Below are positions 8,231-17,465 of a DNA stretch of 64,000 bases, piece after piece. The stretch covers positions 23,205-87,204 of the forward strand of contig JASJCI010000035.1 of assembly GCA_030066085.1 (NCBI GenBank). The letters run 5' to 3'. The position numbers were made by a program, and so were the translations under genes. Under the pieces are notes generated by a model. The model was not told the origin of the DNA and did not search any database. It worked only from the letters and a program-made list of their open reading frames with translations. Every line of letters starts with the position of its first letter. Positions within the stretch are counted from its first letter, which is position 1. This DNA comes from Gammaproteobacteria bacterium (GTDB taxonomy: Bacteria; Pseudomonadota; Gammaproteobacteria; GCA-001735895).

Positions 8231-9229
8231 ATGAAAAGCTTAGGAAATTCCGGGAGTGACGTCATCGAGGCCGAGAGCGAATCCATCGGCATCCTGTTGA
8301 TCGAGGGTTACCCGATTATTCCGTTCAGCTGCGTGGTCGATTCGCTACGCACCGCCAATCGGTTATCGGGGCAAGCTCTCTATCGCTGGGAGTATTATGC
8401 GCCCGACGAGCAGCCGGTCAGCGCCAGCTGCGGAATCACCGTGCCGACCCGGCCACTGGCCGCGGCAAGCGATCTCGAAACCCTGGTCATCGTCGCGCCC
8501 AACACGGCGCAGCACTTCGACGATGCCAGTACCCTTAAACAGCTCAGGACCCTGGATCGGCAGGGCGTAAACCTCGGCTCCGCCAGTTCGGGCAGCTTCA
8601 TCCTGGCGCGCGCGGGTTTGCTCGACGAGGTCCGCTGCACCATTCACTGGGAGAACATCCCGGTGTTCCGCGAACTTTACCCGCAGGTCGACGTGGCCTT
8701 CACGCTGTACGAAATCGCTGACCGGCGCTGCACCTGTTCGGGCGGCACCGCGGCGCTCGACATGATGCTCAAGCTGATCGAAAACCGGCACGGCCGCGAC
8801 CTGGCGCTGCAGGTATCGCAGCAGTTTCATCACGACCGCATCCGCAGCGAGGTCGATTCGCAGCAAATGGCCGATCGCATCGACCTGGCAATGAATGCGC
8901 CGCGCCTGATCGACGTGATCAACCTGATGGAAAACAATATCGAGGCGCCGCTGCCGCTGCCGGCCATCGCCGAGAAGTGTGGCCTGTCGTTACGCCAGAT
9001 CGAGCGCCTGTTTCACAAGTACCGGGACATGACGCCGAGCCAGTACTACCTGTCGCTGCGCCTGAAGCACGCCAAGCAGCTCTTGCTCAACACCAATCGC
9101 AGCGTGATCGATATCTCGATCGCAACCGGTTTCGAAACCCAGTCCTACTTCACCGCCTGTTACCGCAAGCATTTCGGTTCGTCGCCGCGCAACCATCGTT
9201 CGCAGGTGGCAACCGGCAACAAGGGCTGA
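8231..9229 (+). CDS. GlxA-family AraC-type transcriptional regulator
   Basis: About 332 residues with the same two-part layout as the regulator at 5.2-6.2 kb: DJ-1/PfpI-like sensor domain, then two AraC helix-turn-helix motifs (LPAIAEKCGLSLRQIERLF; VIDISIATGFETQSYFTACYR). Where the first regulator has a cysteine in GALCTAS, this one has GSASSGS, so the DJ-1 nucleophile is absent, as in many GlxA proteins. I chose ATG at 8231; an in-frame ATG at 8171 would add 20 residues of low similarity. No clear ribosome-binding site precedes 8231. It is divergent from the MttB-family gene across a short intergenic region, the standard placement for its activator. Confidence 0.8.
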   Translation: MKSLGNSGSDVIEAESESIGILLIEGYPIIPFSCVVDSLRTANRLSGQALYRWEYYAPDEQPVSASCGITVPTRPLAAASDLETLVIVAPNTAQHFDDASTLKQLRTLDRQGVNLGSASSGSFILARAGLLDEVRCTIHWENIPVFRELYPQVDVAFTLYEIADRRCTCSGGTAALDMMLKLIENRHGRDLALQVSQQFHHDRIRSEVDSQQMADRIDLAMNAPRLIDVINLMENNIEAPLPLPAIAEKCGLSLRQIERLFHKYRDMTPSQYYLSLRLKHAKQLLLNTNRSVIDISIATGFETQSYFTACYRKHFGSSPRNHRSQVATGNKG

Positions 9230-9260
9230 GGGCACGGCCGACCGGGCTGTCGGGCCGGCG

Positions 9261-10175
9261 CTAGCCGAGCTTGCCGAAACCTCGCAGCGCGGACGCGCGG
9301 CCGATGAGTTCACGAAACTGCCGGTTGTCGTTGCGCTTGATCTCGGTGGCTTCGGTCAGCGCCGCCTGGAACTCTTCCGACTTGAGGATGGATACGTAGC
9401 GCTCGACGACATCGCCGGTCGGCGCGTAGGGCGGCTCGCAGGCGTGACGGTATTCCTGCGTCGCCACGCCGGTAATCTCGCTCGGCCCCGGGGTCGTGTC
9501 ACACAGGTCGAACGCCATGTGCATGCTGTAGTTGCCGCTGGTCCTGCAGCGATGCGGTACGCCTGCGCGCACGTACAGGGCATCGCCGGGTTTGAGGTCG
9601 AACTCCTGCTGTACCGGGCCGAGCTGCGCGTCGCTCTGGTTCTCGATGTCGGCATAGCGACGCTGTTGCGGGGCGAACAATTGCCAGGTCTTGCGCCCGC
9701 CGAGCTGTACCACGAGTACGTCGTCGGCGTCGCAGTGGCCCGAGTAGGCTTCGTTATGCGGCTGTGAAAAGAACACCACGCTGTTACACAGCGCGCAGGG
9801 CAGGGAATCGTCGAGACGCGCGACGAAGCTGTTGATGCCCGGATCGAGAATATCGATGCCTTCGAGGACCACCGCGGCACCGGCCTTGATAGCGCTGTTC
9901 AGGCCCTCCTTGTCGATAAAGTCGAGCTGTCGGCGCTGCACGGTCTTGTAGAAGCTGGCTTTCTCCAGCTCGATACGCTTGCCCTTCAGGATGACGTGCA
10001 GCCACTCCGTGCGCAGCAGGGGATTATTGAGGTGACGATGCAGGTCCTGCAGGGTGAAAAACGACGGGTTCGAGATTGCGCCGCTGGCGAAGCCGTAAAC
10101 CTCGGGCAGATCCTGCCGCTGGCGATGATAAAAATCGAGCAGTGCCTGCAGGTCCTTGTGGAGTTTCTGTTTCAT
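9261..10175 (-). CDS. JmjC/cupin-like Fe(II)/2-oxoglutarate oxygenase
   Basis: 304 residues with a double-stranded beta-helix signature of JmjC-type oxygenases: HCD at about residues 147-149 gives the His-x-Asp iron ligands, GGRKTWQLFAP follows, and the distal His is about residue 208 in YVRAGVPHRC. Proteins of this type hydroxylate ribosomal proteins or small peptides; some are annotated simply as cupin-domain proteins. The target cannot be read from sequence. Its end is 31 bases from the convergent AraC-type gene. Upstream, 13 bases away, is a GMC dehydrogenase on the same strand, so the two are probably cotranscribed. Confidence 0.65.
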   Translation of the reverse strand: MKQKLHKDLQALLDFYHRQRQDLPEVYGFASGAISNPSFFTLQDLHRHLNNPLLRTEWLHVILKGKRIELEKASFYKTVQRRQLDFIDKEGLNSAIKAGAAVVLEGIDILDPGINSFVARLDDSLPCALCNSVVFFSQPHNEAYSGHCDADDVLVVQLGGRKTWQLFAPQQRRYADIENQSDAQLGPVQQEFDLKPGDALYVRAGVPHRCRTSGNYSMHMAFDLCDTTPGPSEITGVATQEYRHACEPPYAPTGDVVERYVSILKSEEFQAALTEATEIKRNDNRQFRELIGRASALRGFGKLG

Positions 10176-10188
10176 CGGAGTCTCGTCG

Positions 10189-11856
10189 CTAGTTCGGTTC
10201 GGTTACAACAGGCCGGGAATCCTGGTTGGCGAAATGGAATCTTGCGAACCGCGGTGCACGGGTCTCGTTCCCCAGGATCAGGTCCGCCGCGCGCGCCGCG
10301 ATCATCTGTGTCGGTGCATTGAGGTTACCGCTGACGATAGATGGCATGACCGACGCATCGACCACCCGCAAACCCTCGAGACCGTGCACGCGCAGTTCGC
10401 CATCAACTACCGCGTCGTCGCCATTACCCATGCGGCAGCTGCCGCTGGGATGATAATCGGTCGAGGCGGTGGCGCGGATCCAGGCCTCGATATCGCCGCG
10501 GCTGTTGACCTCCGGCGCGGGATCGACGCGCGCGCCGCGAAACGGATCGAAGGAACGCTGGTTGACGACTTCCTGGATACGGTCGAAGCCGTCGAGCATT
10601 TCGTCCAGGTCGCGCGTATCGCTCAGGTATTCGAAAAAAGCGGCGGGGCGCGCGGCCGGGTCGGCCGACAGCAGCTCGATCCTGCCCCGACTGAAGGGCC
10701 GCAGCTGGTCGACCTGCAGGGTAAAGGCCTGCGACATGGTCAGTTTGCGGCCCTCGAACTTTGCCGAAATCGGCGCGAAGTGATACTGCAGGTTGGGATA
10801 CTCGATCGAATCGTCGCTGAACACGAGGCCGCCGGCCTCCCAGATGTTGGACGCGGCAAATCCCTTGTTGGTCGCGATCCAGCGCAGGCCGATCTTGAGC
10901 TTGTTCCAGGGACGCACGGACTCGTGGTAGGTGATCGGCCGGGTGCATTGCCAGGTACAGTGAATTTTCAGGTGGTCCTGCAGGTTGCGCCCGACGCCGG
11001 GCATTGCCTGCACGCTGGCGATATCGTGCCGGCGTAATTCCGCGGCCGGCCCGATGCCCGACAGCATCAGGATTTGCGGTGTCTTGATCGCACCGCAGGC
11101 GACGATGACTTCACGACTGGCGCGGGCTTGCCGCTGTCGTCCCCGGTGCCGATAGCGGACGCCGCGGGCGCGTTTGCCATCAAAATCGATACGTTCCACC
11201 AGCGCACCGGTGAGCAGGCGCAGGTTGGGGCGTCCGAGCGCGGGTCGCAGGTGGGCGACAGCGGCACTGCAGCGCCGGCCATTGCTGGTAGTGCTGTCGA
11301 GTCGTGCCAGGCCCTCGGGTTTATAGCCGTTGAGGTCGTCCGACACACCCTGCCCGGATGTTTCGCCCGCCTCGAGAAACGCGTCGAACAGCGGATTTTC
11401 GAGTTTGGCGCGCGATACGCCGAGTGGACCGCTGCCGCCGCGCCATTCGTTCTCGCCGCGCTCGGAGGTTTCGCCGGCGCGGAAGTAGGGCAGGCAGTGG
11501 GCATAATCCCAGCCGTCGAGACCGTGTTCGCTGGCCCAGCGGTCGTAGTCGCGCGGATGCCCGCGCATGTAGACCATGGCATTGATCGAAGAAGAGCCGC
11601 CGAGCACGCGTCCTCGCGGCAGCTCGACGTTGCGCGCATCGAGCGCGGCCTCGTCCTCGCTCTCGTAGTTCCAGTTGATCGAGGGATCCTTGTACACGCT
11701 GGATACACCTGCCGGGATATGGATCATCAGCTTGTTGTCCATCGGCCCGGCCTCGAGCACCAGCACCCGGTGTTCGCCGCTTTCGCTGAGCCGGTTGGCC
11801 AGCACGCAGCCGGCCGATCCCGCGCCCAGAATGATGTAATCGAATTCCTGTACCAT
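10189..11856 (-). CDS. GMC-family FAD oxidoreductase (choline/alcohol dehydrogenase-like)
   Basis: About 555 residues. The N-terminal FAD-binding motif is [17 protein letters not shown], followed by the GMC signatures [19 protein letters not shown] and ACGAIKTPQILMLSGIGP. The C-terminal catalytic region has DYHPSGSCRMG and SGNLNAPTQMIA. The family oxidises alcohols to aldehydes; choline, glycolic-type alcohols and polyethylene-glycol-like substrates all occur in it. The ATG at 11856 is chosen because it starts just before the FAD motif; the longer frame upstream has no family similarity. A second GMC enzyme lies at 15.8-17.4 kb, so paralogous substrates in the same methylated-amine neighbourhood are likely. 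The exact substrate is not determinable here. Confidence 0.85.
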   Translation of the reverse strand: MVQEFDYIILGAGSAGCVLANRLSESGEHRVLVLEAGPMDNKLMIHIPAGVSSVYKDPSINWNYESEDEAALDARNVELPRGRVLGGSSSINAMVYMRGHPRDYDRWASEHGLDGWDYAHCLPYFRAGETSERGENEWRGGSGPLGVSRAKLENPLFDAFLEAGETSGQGVSDDLNGYKPEGLARLDSTTSNGRRCSAAVAHLRPALGRPNLRLLTGALVERIDFDGKRARGVRYRHRGRQRQARASREVIVACGAIKTPQILMLSGIGPAAELRRHDIASVQAMPGVGRNLQDHLKIHCTWQCTRPITYHESVRPWNKLKIGLRWIATNKGFAASNIWEAGGLVFSDDSIEYPNLQYHFAPISAKFEGRKLTMSQAFTLQVDQLRPFSRGRIELLSADPAARPAAFFEYLSDTRDLDEMLDGFDRIQEVVNQRSFDPFRGARVDPAPEVNSRGDIEAWIRATASTDYHPSGSCRMGNGDDAVVDGELRVHGLEGLRVVDASVMPSIVSGNLNAPTQMIAARAADLILGNETRAPRFARFHFANQDSRPVVTEPN

Positions 11857-11958
11857 GGGCGCAGGATCGCAACCCTCGTCTCCCGGGTCAATCCTTGGAT
11901 GGCCAAACCCGGGGCTATCGCCTATGATCGCGTCCTCGGGGAGCAAGGGCGGACGTTT

Positions 11959-13110
11959 ATGAGCGAAATTTACGACTTCGACCGCGAGATCGAACGGCGT
12001 GATACCAACAGCGCCAAGTGGGAGAAGTACCGCGGGCGCGACATCCTGCCGATGTGGGTCGCGGACAGCGACTTTGCCGTCGCGCCGCCGATCGTCGAGG
12101 CCATGCACCGGCGCGTCGACCATCCCGTGTACGGTTACGCGCACACCGCGAAGCCGCTGCAGGAATTGATTGCCGCGCGCATGCAGCGCCTCTACGACTG
12201 GCAGGTTTCACCGGACTGGGTGGTGATGCTGCCCGGTATCGTGGGCGCGCTGCATCTCGCCTGCCGCGCCACCGGCCGTGCGGGTGAAGGCGCTTACGTA
12301 CCGCAGGTGATTTATCCGCCGTTTGCCAGGGCCCCGTCGTTTCACGGCATGCACAACCTGACGATGCCGATGACCTGGCGCGACGAGCGCCTGCTACTCG
12401 ATCTCGACTGGCTCGAGCGCCAGCCGGCGAAACCCGGCCAGATCCTGCTGTTCTGTAACCCGCAAAATCCCGGCGGCACCTGTTATCGCCGTGACGAACT
12501 CGAGCGTCTCGTCGCGCTGGTCGAGGACAAGCAGTGGATCCTGTGTTCCGACGAAGTACACTGCGACCTGGTGCTCGAGGCCGGCCTGCAACACATTCCG
12601 GTCGCTTCCCTCGGGTCCGGCATCGAGCAGCGCAGCATCACGCTGATGGCGCCGAGTAAAACCTTCAATCTCGCCGGTCTTGGCTGCGCCTTTGCCATCG
12701 TGCCGGAGCCGAAACTGCGCAAGGCCATGACGACCAATCCCTTTATCGTGCCGCATGTCAACGTCATCGGCCTGGCCGCGGCGGAAGCCGCTTACCGCCA
12801 CTGCGACGAATGGAATCGCCAGCAGTGTATTTACCTGGCCGCCAACCGCGATCTGCTGCGCGAGCGTATCAACCGCCTGCCGGGCCTCAAACTCGGGCCG
12901 GTAGAGGCGACCTACCTCGCCTGGATCGACGTGTCGGCACTGGGCCTCGACGATCCTCCGGCGTTTTTCGAGGCTGCCGGCATCGGCATGTCACCAGGCA
13001 AGGACTTCGGTGATTCAGGCTACATGCGGCTCAATTTTGCCTGTCCGCGCAGTCGCCTGGAGCTCGCTATCGAGCGCATCGAGCGCGCGGTCGAAGCCCA
13101 CCAGAACTAG
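11959..13110 (+). CDS. PatB/MalY-type PLP-dependent C-S lyase or aminotransferase
   Basis: 383 residues of fold-type I PLP enzymes. DREIERRDTNSAKWEKY and ILPMWVADSDF near the start are typical of the PatB/MalY (cystathionine beta-lyase) group. Other landmarks are FCNPQNPGGTCY, SDEVHCDLV and the PLP-lysine motif MAPSKTFNLAGLGCAF. Members cleave C-S bonds of cystathionine or cysteine conjugates, or transaminate. The ATG at 11959 is chosen because homologues begin at that point and the long upstream frame is only antisense to the GMC gene. It is divergent from that GMC gene across about 100 bases, which must hold both promoters. Substrate unknown. Confidence 0.8.
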   Translation: MSEIYDFDREIERRDTNSAKWEKYRGRDILPMWVADSDFAVAPPIVEAMHRRVDHPVYGYAHTAKPLQELIAARMQRLYDWQVSPDWVVMLPGIVGALHLACRATGRAGEGAYVPQVIYPPFARAPSFHGMHNLTMPMTWRDERLLLDLDWLERQPAKPGQILLFCNPQNPGGTCYRRDELERLVALVEDKQWILCSDEVHCDLVLEAGLQHIPVASLGSGIEQRSITLMAPSKTFNLAGLGCAFAIVPEPKLRKAMTTNPFIVPHVNVIGLAAAEAAYRHCDEWNRQQCIYLAANRDLLRERINRLPGLKLGPVEATYLAWIDVSALGLDDPPAFFEAAGIGMSPGKDFGDSGYMRLNFACPRSRLELAIERIERAVEAHQN

Positions 13111-13308
13111 CGGCAGGCGCGATTTTCGGCGTTTTCGGGCGCTTTTACCGGGCTTTTCCCGGCCCGAACACGATGTCGTTATTGTCCCGGCTTTGGTCGT
13201 TCTAGCGCCGCGCGTCGAAATCGATTCGTCTATGCTTGTGTCCTGAGCAACAGCCCGCCACGGCTGGCGGATTTCTATTAGCAACTCGCAGACACAGCAG
13301 GTATCGAC

Positions 13309-14652
13309 ATGGCTATGCCCTCCCACGTGAAGTATCTCGTCATCGGCGCCGGCATTCACGGCCTCAGCACCGCCTATCATCTCGCGCAGCAATTGAAGGC
13401 AACCGGCCGCGGCGCTGGCAGCGACATCCTCGTGGTCGAAAAAGGCGGCATTGGCGCCGGCGCCTCCGGCATCGCCTGCGGCGTGGTGCGCAACAACTAT
13501 TACCAGCCGGCAATGCGCGAACTGATGGCGCACAGCGTCGGCGTGTGGGAAACCGATCCGGAAGGCTACAGCTACCATCCCGTCGGCTACATGCAGATCA
13601 GCCCGGAGTGTATGCACGAAGACGTCGCCAGCATCGCGCAGCAGCAGAAGGAAATCGGTTACGAGTCGGTTTTCATCGAGGGCGAAAAGGACTCCGCGGA
13701 CTACATGAAGACCCTGTTCGACGACTGGCAGGCCAAGGGCATCACCTCGGTGCTGCACGAAAAGCGCGGCGGCTATGCCAATAACACCAAGGCGGTTTAT
13801 GGGCTTGCCAAAAAGGCCGAGGCCGAAGGTGTACGTATCTTGACCGGTTGCACCGTTACCGGCTTCAAGAGCGACTCGGCCGGTGGCGCGATCCAGGCGG
13901 TCGAAACCGACCGTGGCGAAATCGGCTGCGACCAGGTCGTGGTCGGCGCGGGTCCCTGGGCCAAGACGATCTGGGACATGCTCGAGCTGCCGAAGTCGGT
14001 CTCGATCAAGGGCGCCGACGGGCGCATGCACGAAAACGTGCCGATGTGGGTTTACTGGTCACTGCAGGAAGGCACGCTCGGGGTCGACCCGGAACTGCAG
14101 AAGACCAACGACGGCAGGTTCCCGCCGGTCATCCACGTCGACAGCGATCAGCCGCTGTACTCGGATTACGACGGCAGCCTGCTGACCGACCAGATGTGGG
14201 GTATCTACTACAAGCCGGACTTCCATTTTGGTGGCATCCAGGGTGGCGCCGCGCCGTACACGGTGGATACCGATCCGGACGAGGTCGCGGTCGATCCCTA
14301 CGGCGTCGACTCGCCCGACTTTGTCGTGGGCGAGGATTTCGCCCACATGTGGACCTCGGCGCTGGCGCATTGCCAGAAGCGTTTCGAAGGGCAGATGGTG
14401 CACTACAAGAACGAGCCCTCGGGCGGCATCGGCGCCTTCACGCCGGACAGCTTCCCGGTGTTCGATCGTTTTCGCGAAAACGTCTACCTGATCGCCGATT
14501 CCAACCACGGTTACAAGATGATCGGCGTGGGCAAGCTGGTCGCCGAGGAACTCTGCGGCCAGGACAGCGCGCTGCTCGAGCCGTTCCGGTTCTCGCGCTA
14601 CGCCGCCGGCCGCCTGCACCCGGTCTCCAACAGCCCGTTCCCCTGGTCGTAA
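13309..14652 (+). CDS. FAD-dependent amino-acid/sarcosine-oxidase-like oxidoreductase (DAO family)
   Basis: 447 residues. The N-terminal Rossmann FAD motif is YLVIGAGIHGLSTAYHLA; GGIGAGASGIACGVVRNNY follows. The middle has VVGAGPWAKTIWDML and the C-terminus SNHGYKMIGVGKLVAEEL, all typical of the DAO/sarcosine oxidase beta family. These enzymes oxidise secondary or tertiary amines such as sarcosine or dimethylglycine, releasing C1 units. Adjacent GMC dehydrogenases and the corrinoid demethylation cluster fit a role in methylated-amine breakdown, but the substrate is inferred. The nearest ribosome-binding site candidate is AGGT about eight bases upstream. The intergenic region before it, about 200 bases, is otherwise unremarkable. 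Confidence 0.75.
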   Translation: MAMPSHVKYLVIGAGIHGLSTAYHLAQQLKATGRGAGSDILVVEKGGIGAGASGIACGVVRNNYYQPAMRELMAHSVGVWETDPEGYSYHPVGYMQISPECMHEDVASIAQQQKEIGYESVFIEGEKDSADYMKTLFDDWQAKGITSVLHEKRGGYANNTKAVYGLAKKAEAEGVRILTGCTVTGFKSDSAGGAIQAVETDRGEIGCDQVVVGAGPWAKTIWDMLELPKSVSIKGADGRMHENVPMWVYWSLQEGTLGVDPELQKTNDGRFPPVIHVDSDQPLYSDYDGSLLTDQMWGIYYKPDFHFGGIQGGAAPYTVDTDPDEVAVDPYGVDSPDFVVGEDFAHMWTSALAHCQKRFEGQMVHYKNEPSGGIGAFTPDSFPVFDRFRENVYLIADSNHGYKMIGVGKLVAEELCGQDSALLEPFRFSRYAAGRLHPVSNSPFPWS

Positions 14653-14700
14653 ACGACCAGGACCACGACGTCATACCCGCGTACGCGGGTATCTCAAATT

Positions 14701-14742
14701 GGGGACGTACCCGATTTTCTCTCGAAAACGGGGTACGTCCCC
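14701..14742. repeat. Solo inverted repeat ggggacgtaccc (RAYT-type palindrome)
   Basis: Arms ggggacgtaccc (14701-14712) and gggtacgtcccc (14731-14742) are perfectly complementary across an 18-base loop. A separate short palindrome (tacccgcg/cgcgggta, about 14674-14691) lies immediately upstream. Palindromes with ggggac ends often accompany REP-associated Y1 transposases; no transposase is present here. Confidence 0.7.
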
Positions 14743-14808
14743 AGACGGGCTAGTGGACATTCCTGACTGCCTGGCGATGGCCTTCCGAGGCGACCCGGGA
14801 CTGGCGGC

Positions 14809-15258
14809 TCAGCAGCAGGAATCCTCCGCCTTCTGCTCGTTGCCGCAGCATTCCCGCTCACCCTCGGGGGTCGGCACGAAGTCGCTGCCGTAGACCGGGC
14901 TCTCGCCGTGGGTGTAGAAGGTTTCCCAGGCGACGCGGTCCGGGTCGTAGATCCAGTTTTTCTCCGAGCGTGCGTAACAGCAGGTTGCGTCGGGCTGCGC
15001 CAGCACCGGTGCGCCGGCCTGCTGCAGTCGGCCCGCCACTTCGCCGAGTTCGTCCTCGCTGTCGACCTGGATACCGAGATGATCGACCCCGCCCTGGTCA
15101 CCGCGCGTCGAAATCGAGAAATTGACCCGGGGATCGTCGAGCATCCACTTGGCGTAGTCCTGTTTTACGACCGTTGGTTCGACGTTGAACAGCGAATTGT
15201 AAAAGGCGACCGACGCGTCGAGGTCGGTTACCGAAAGGCTGACGTGCAGGCGTTTCAT
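14809..15258 (-). CDS. arsI: ArsI/CadI-family non-heme iron dioxygenase (C-As lyase-like)
   Basis: 149 residues of the VOC (vicinal oxygen chelate) fold. Metal-ligand candidates are His5 (KRLHVSLSV), His60 (GVDHLGIQV) and Glu112 (AWETFY). A vicinal cysteine pair, Cys93-Cys94, lies in ATCCYARSEKNW, the arrangement that binds trivalent organoarsenicals in ArsI. A second pair closes the C-terminus. ArsI enzymes split the carbon-arsenic bond of methylarsenite and aromatic arsenicals with oxygen; the family also includes cadmium-induced proteins, so CadI is the alternative label. Its start overlaps the stop of arsR by four bases, so the two form one operon under ArsR control. No arsenite exporter or ArsC lies next to it. 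Confidence 0.8.
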   Translation of the reverse strand: MKRLHVSLSVTDLDASVAFYNSLFNVEPTVVKQDYAKWMLDDPRVNFSISTRGDQGGVDHLGIQVDSEDELGEVAGRLQQAGAPVLAQPDATCCYARSEKNWIYDPDRVAWETFYTHGESPVYGSDFVPTPEGERECCGNEQKAEDSCC

Positions 15259-15617
15259 GGCAAATCTCCGGTTCGGTTGGGCTGGCAGCAGTCGGGCGCG
15301 AGGCTGGCCAGCAGGGGTTCGATCGATGCATGATCGGCGCGGCAGCAGTCTTCCAGCAGGTAGGCGAGCAGGCCGCGCATACCGTCGAAATCGATGCGGT
15401 AGATGATCGAGCGGCTTGCGCGCCGCGACGTGACCAGGCCCGCGTTCTGCAGGATCGAAAGATGGGTCGACAGGGTGTTGTGCGGTACCCCGACCGCGCT
15501 GGCGATGCGGCCGGCGGCGAGGCCGGCTTCACCATGTCGGATCAGCAGTCGAAACACGCGCAGGCGGGATTCCTGCGCCAGCGCAGCGAGAATCGAGACG
15601 GCAGCTTTTATTTCCAT
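15255..15617 (-). CDS. arsR: ArsR/SmtB-family metalloregulator
   Basis: 120 residues with a winged helix-turn-helix (ASAVGVPHNTLSTHLSILQNAGLV). Two vicinal cysteine pairs near the C-terminus, Cys91-Cys92 and Cys110-Cys111, could form an As(III) or organoarsenical site of the C-terminal type rather than the classic ELCVCDL motif, which is absent. Such repressors leave DNA on metalloid binding. A perfect inverted repeat overlaps the start codon, consistent with autorepression. The downstream arsI-like gene is coupled by a four-base overlap. Confidence 0.85.
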   Translation of the reverse strand: MEIKAAVSILAALAQESRLRVFRLLIRHGEAGLAAGRIASAVGVPHNTLSTHLSILQNAGLVTSRRASRSIIYRIDFDGMRGLLAYLLEDCCRADHASIEPLLASLAPDCCQPNRTGDLP

Positions 15618-15639
15618 ATGTCGACGATAATCGACATAT
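15616..15639. promoter_or_regulatory. Candidate ArsR operator
   Basis: Perfect inverted repeat: atatgtcga (15616-15624), six-base spacer, tcgacatat (15631-15639). Its left arm overlaps the arsR start codon and the rest lies in the leader, so repressor bound here would block both transcription and initiation. ArsR/SmtB proteins typically bind 12-2-12-like palindromes; assignment to this ArsR is inferred from position. Confidence 0.65.
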
Positions 15640-15764
15640 TGTCTGCTGTCAACTCGGTGCCGGAGCTTTATGCGTTTTGACTGCTTCGACTACGCGCGGG
15701 GATTGACGCCGGCACGGAAAAGGAATATCTAGGACGATCTAGCGCTGCGAAAAACAACGACACC

Positions 15765-17432
15765 ATGGCAGATTCATACGATTACGTAATTATCGGCGCC
15801 GGCTCGGCCGGCTGCGTGCTGGCCAGCCGGCTCAGCGAAGATCCGAACGTGCGTGTCGCGCTGCTCGAGTACGGCGGCAGCGATCGCAGCGTCGTGATCC
15901 AGATGCCGAGCGCGCTGTCGATCCCGATGAACATGAAGAAGTACAACTGGTTCTACGAGTCCGAACCGGAGCCCTTTCTCGACAACCGGCGCATGCACTG
16001 CCCGCGCGGCAAGGTGCTCGGCGGATCGTCGTCGATCAACGGCATGGTCTACGTGCGCGGACATGCCTGTGACTTCGACCAGTGGCAGGAGCAGGGCGCG
16101 CGCGACTGGGACTACCGCCACTGCCTGCCGTACTTCCGCAAGGCCGACGACTGGGCTTTCGGCAGCGACGAGTATCGCAACCAGGGCGGGCCGCTGTCGG
16201 TCAACAACGGCAACAACATGCAGAATCCGATCTACCGCGCGTTCATCGAGGCGGGTGCGCAGGCCGGCTACATGAACACCGACGACTACAACGGTCGCCA
16301 GCAGGAAGGCTTCGGGGCGATGCACATGACGGTCAGGAACGGTGTGCGCTGGTCGACCGCCAACGCCTACCTGCGCCCGGCGCAATCGAGGCCGAACCTG
16401 CGCGTCGTCACCGGCGCATTGACCCAGCGGATTCTGCTCGACGGCAAGCGCGCGGTCGGTGTCGAGTACACCCGCGGCGGCGCAAGCCGGCGTATCGACG
16501 CCACCCGCGAAGTGATCCTGAGCGCGGGTCCGATTGCGTCGCCGCACCTGCTGCAGCTTTCCGGTATCGGTCCGGGGCAGGTGCTGCAGGATGCCGGGAT
16601 CGAGGTGCGGCACGACCTGCCGGGTGTTGGTGAAAACCTGCAGGATCACCTCGAGTTTTACTTCCAGTTCCGCTGCCAGCAGCCGATCACGCTCAACGCC
16701 GAGCTGACCCCGTGGCGCAAGTTGCTGATCGGCAGCCGCTGGCTGCTGACCCGGACCGGGCTTGGCGCCACCAATCACTTCGAATCCTGTGCCTTTATTC
16801 GCTCCAAAGCCGGCGTCAGGTGGCCGGATATCCAGTATCACTTTTTACCCGGCGCGATGCGTTACGACGGCAATGCCGCGTTCGATGGTCACGGCTTCCA
16901 GGTGCACGTCGGTCACAACAAGCCGCGCAGCCGCGGCTACGTGCGGGCGAAGAATGCGCGCGTCGGTGACAAGCCGTCGATTCGCTTCAACTACCTGCAG
17001 CACGAGGAAGACATCGAGGCGTTTCGCGCCTGCGTGCGGCTGACCCGTGAAATCATCGGCCAGCCGGCGATGAACGACTATCGCGGCGCCGAAATCCAGC
17101 CCGGCGAGGATGTGCAGAGCGACGCTGAAATCGATGCCTTCGTGCGCAGCGCGGTGGAGTCGGCTTACCACCCTTCCTGTGCCTGCCGCATGGGCGAGGA
17201 CGAGCTGGCCGTGGTCGACTCCGAAACCCGTGTGCACGGCATCGAGTCACTGCGCGTGGTCGATTCGTCGATATTCCCGACCATTCCCAACGGCAACCTC
17301 AACGCGCCGACGATCATGACCGCCGAGCGTGCCGCCGACCTGATCAAGGGCAAGGGTATGCTCGAGCCTTCCGATGCAGAGGTCGGCCTCGGCCAGGACT
17401 GGCAAACCCTGCAGCGCTCGGTATCAACCTGA
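15765..17432 (+). CDS. GMC-family choline dehydrogenase-like protein (BetA-like)
   Basis: 555 residues, with the FAD motif [17 protein letters not shown] at the start, GMC signatures [20 protein letters not shown] and [18 protein letters not shown], and C-terminal catalytic [11 protein letters not shown] plus [19 protein letters not shown]. The whole pattern resembles BetA, which oxidises choline to betaine aldehyde at the inner membrane. No betaine aldehyde dehydrogenase or BetI lies beside it, so choline remains a best guess. It is divergent from arsR-arsI across about 150 bases. If it does make glycine betaine, that could feed the MttB-family demethylase at 6.5-8.1 kb. Confidence 0.8.
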   Translation: MADSYDYVIIGAGSAGCVLASRLSEDPNVRVALLEYGGSDRSVVIQMPSALSIPMNMKKYNWFYESEPEPFLDNRRMHCPRGKVLGGSSSINGMVYVRGHACDFDQWQEQGARDWDYRHCLPYFRKADDWAFGSDEYRNQGGPLSVNNGNNMQNPIYRAFIEAGAQAGYMNTDDYNGRQQEGFGAMHMTVRNGVRWSTANAYLRPAQSRPNLRVVTGALTQRILLDGKRAVGVEYTRGGASRRIDATREVILSAGPIASPHLLQLSGIGPGQVLQDAGIEVRHDLPGVGENLQDHLEFYFQFRCQQPITLNAELTPWRKLLIGSRWLLTRTGLGATNHFESCAFIRSKAGVRWPDIQYHFLPGAMRYDGNAAFDGHGFQVHVGHNKPRSRGYVRAKNARVGDKPSIRFNYLQHEEDIEAFRACVRLTREIIGQPAMNDYRGAEIQPGEDVQSDAEIDAFVRSAVESAYHPSCACRMGEDELAVVDSETRVHGIESLRVVDSSIFPTIPNGNLNAPTIMTAERAADLIKGKGMLEPSDAEVGLGQDWQTLQRSVST

Positions 17433-17465
17433 TTGCGCGATCCTCGCCACGGTTGAATACGGCGT

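Noticed and set aside
10189..12144. Longer GMC start at 12144
   Set aside because: The extra 96 residues precede the FAD motif and overlap the promoter and coding region of the divergent PLP enzyme gene; ATG at 11856 fits the family.
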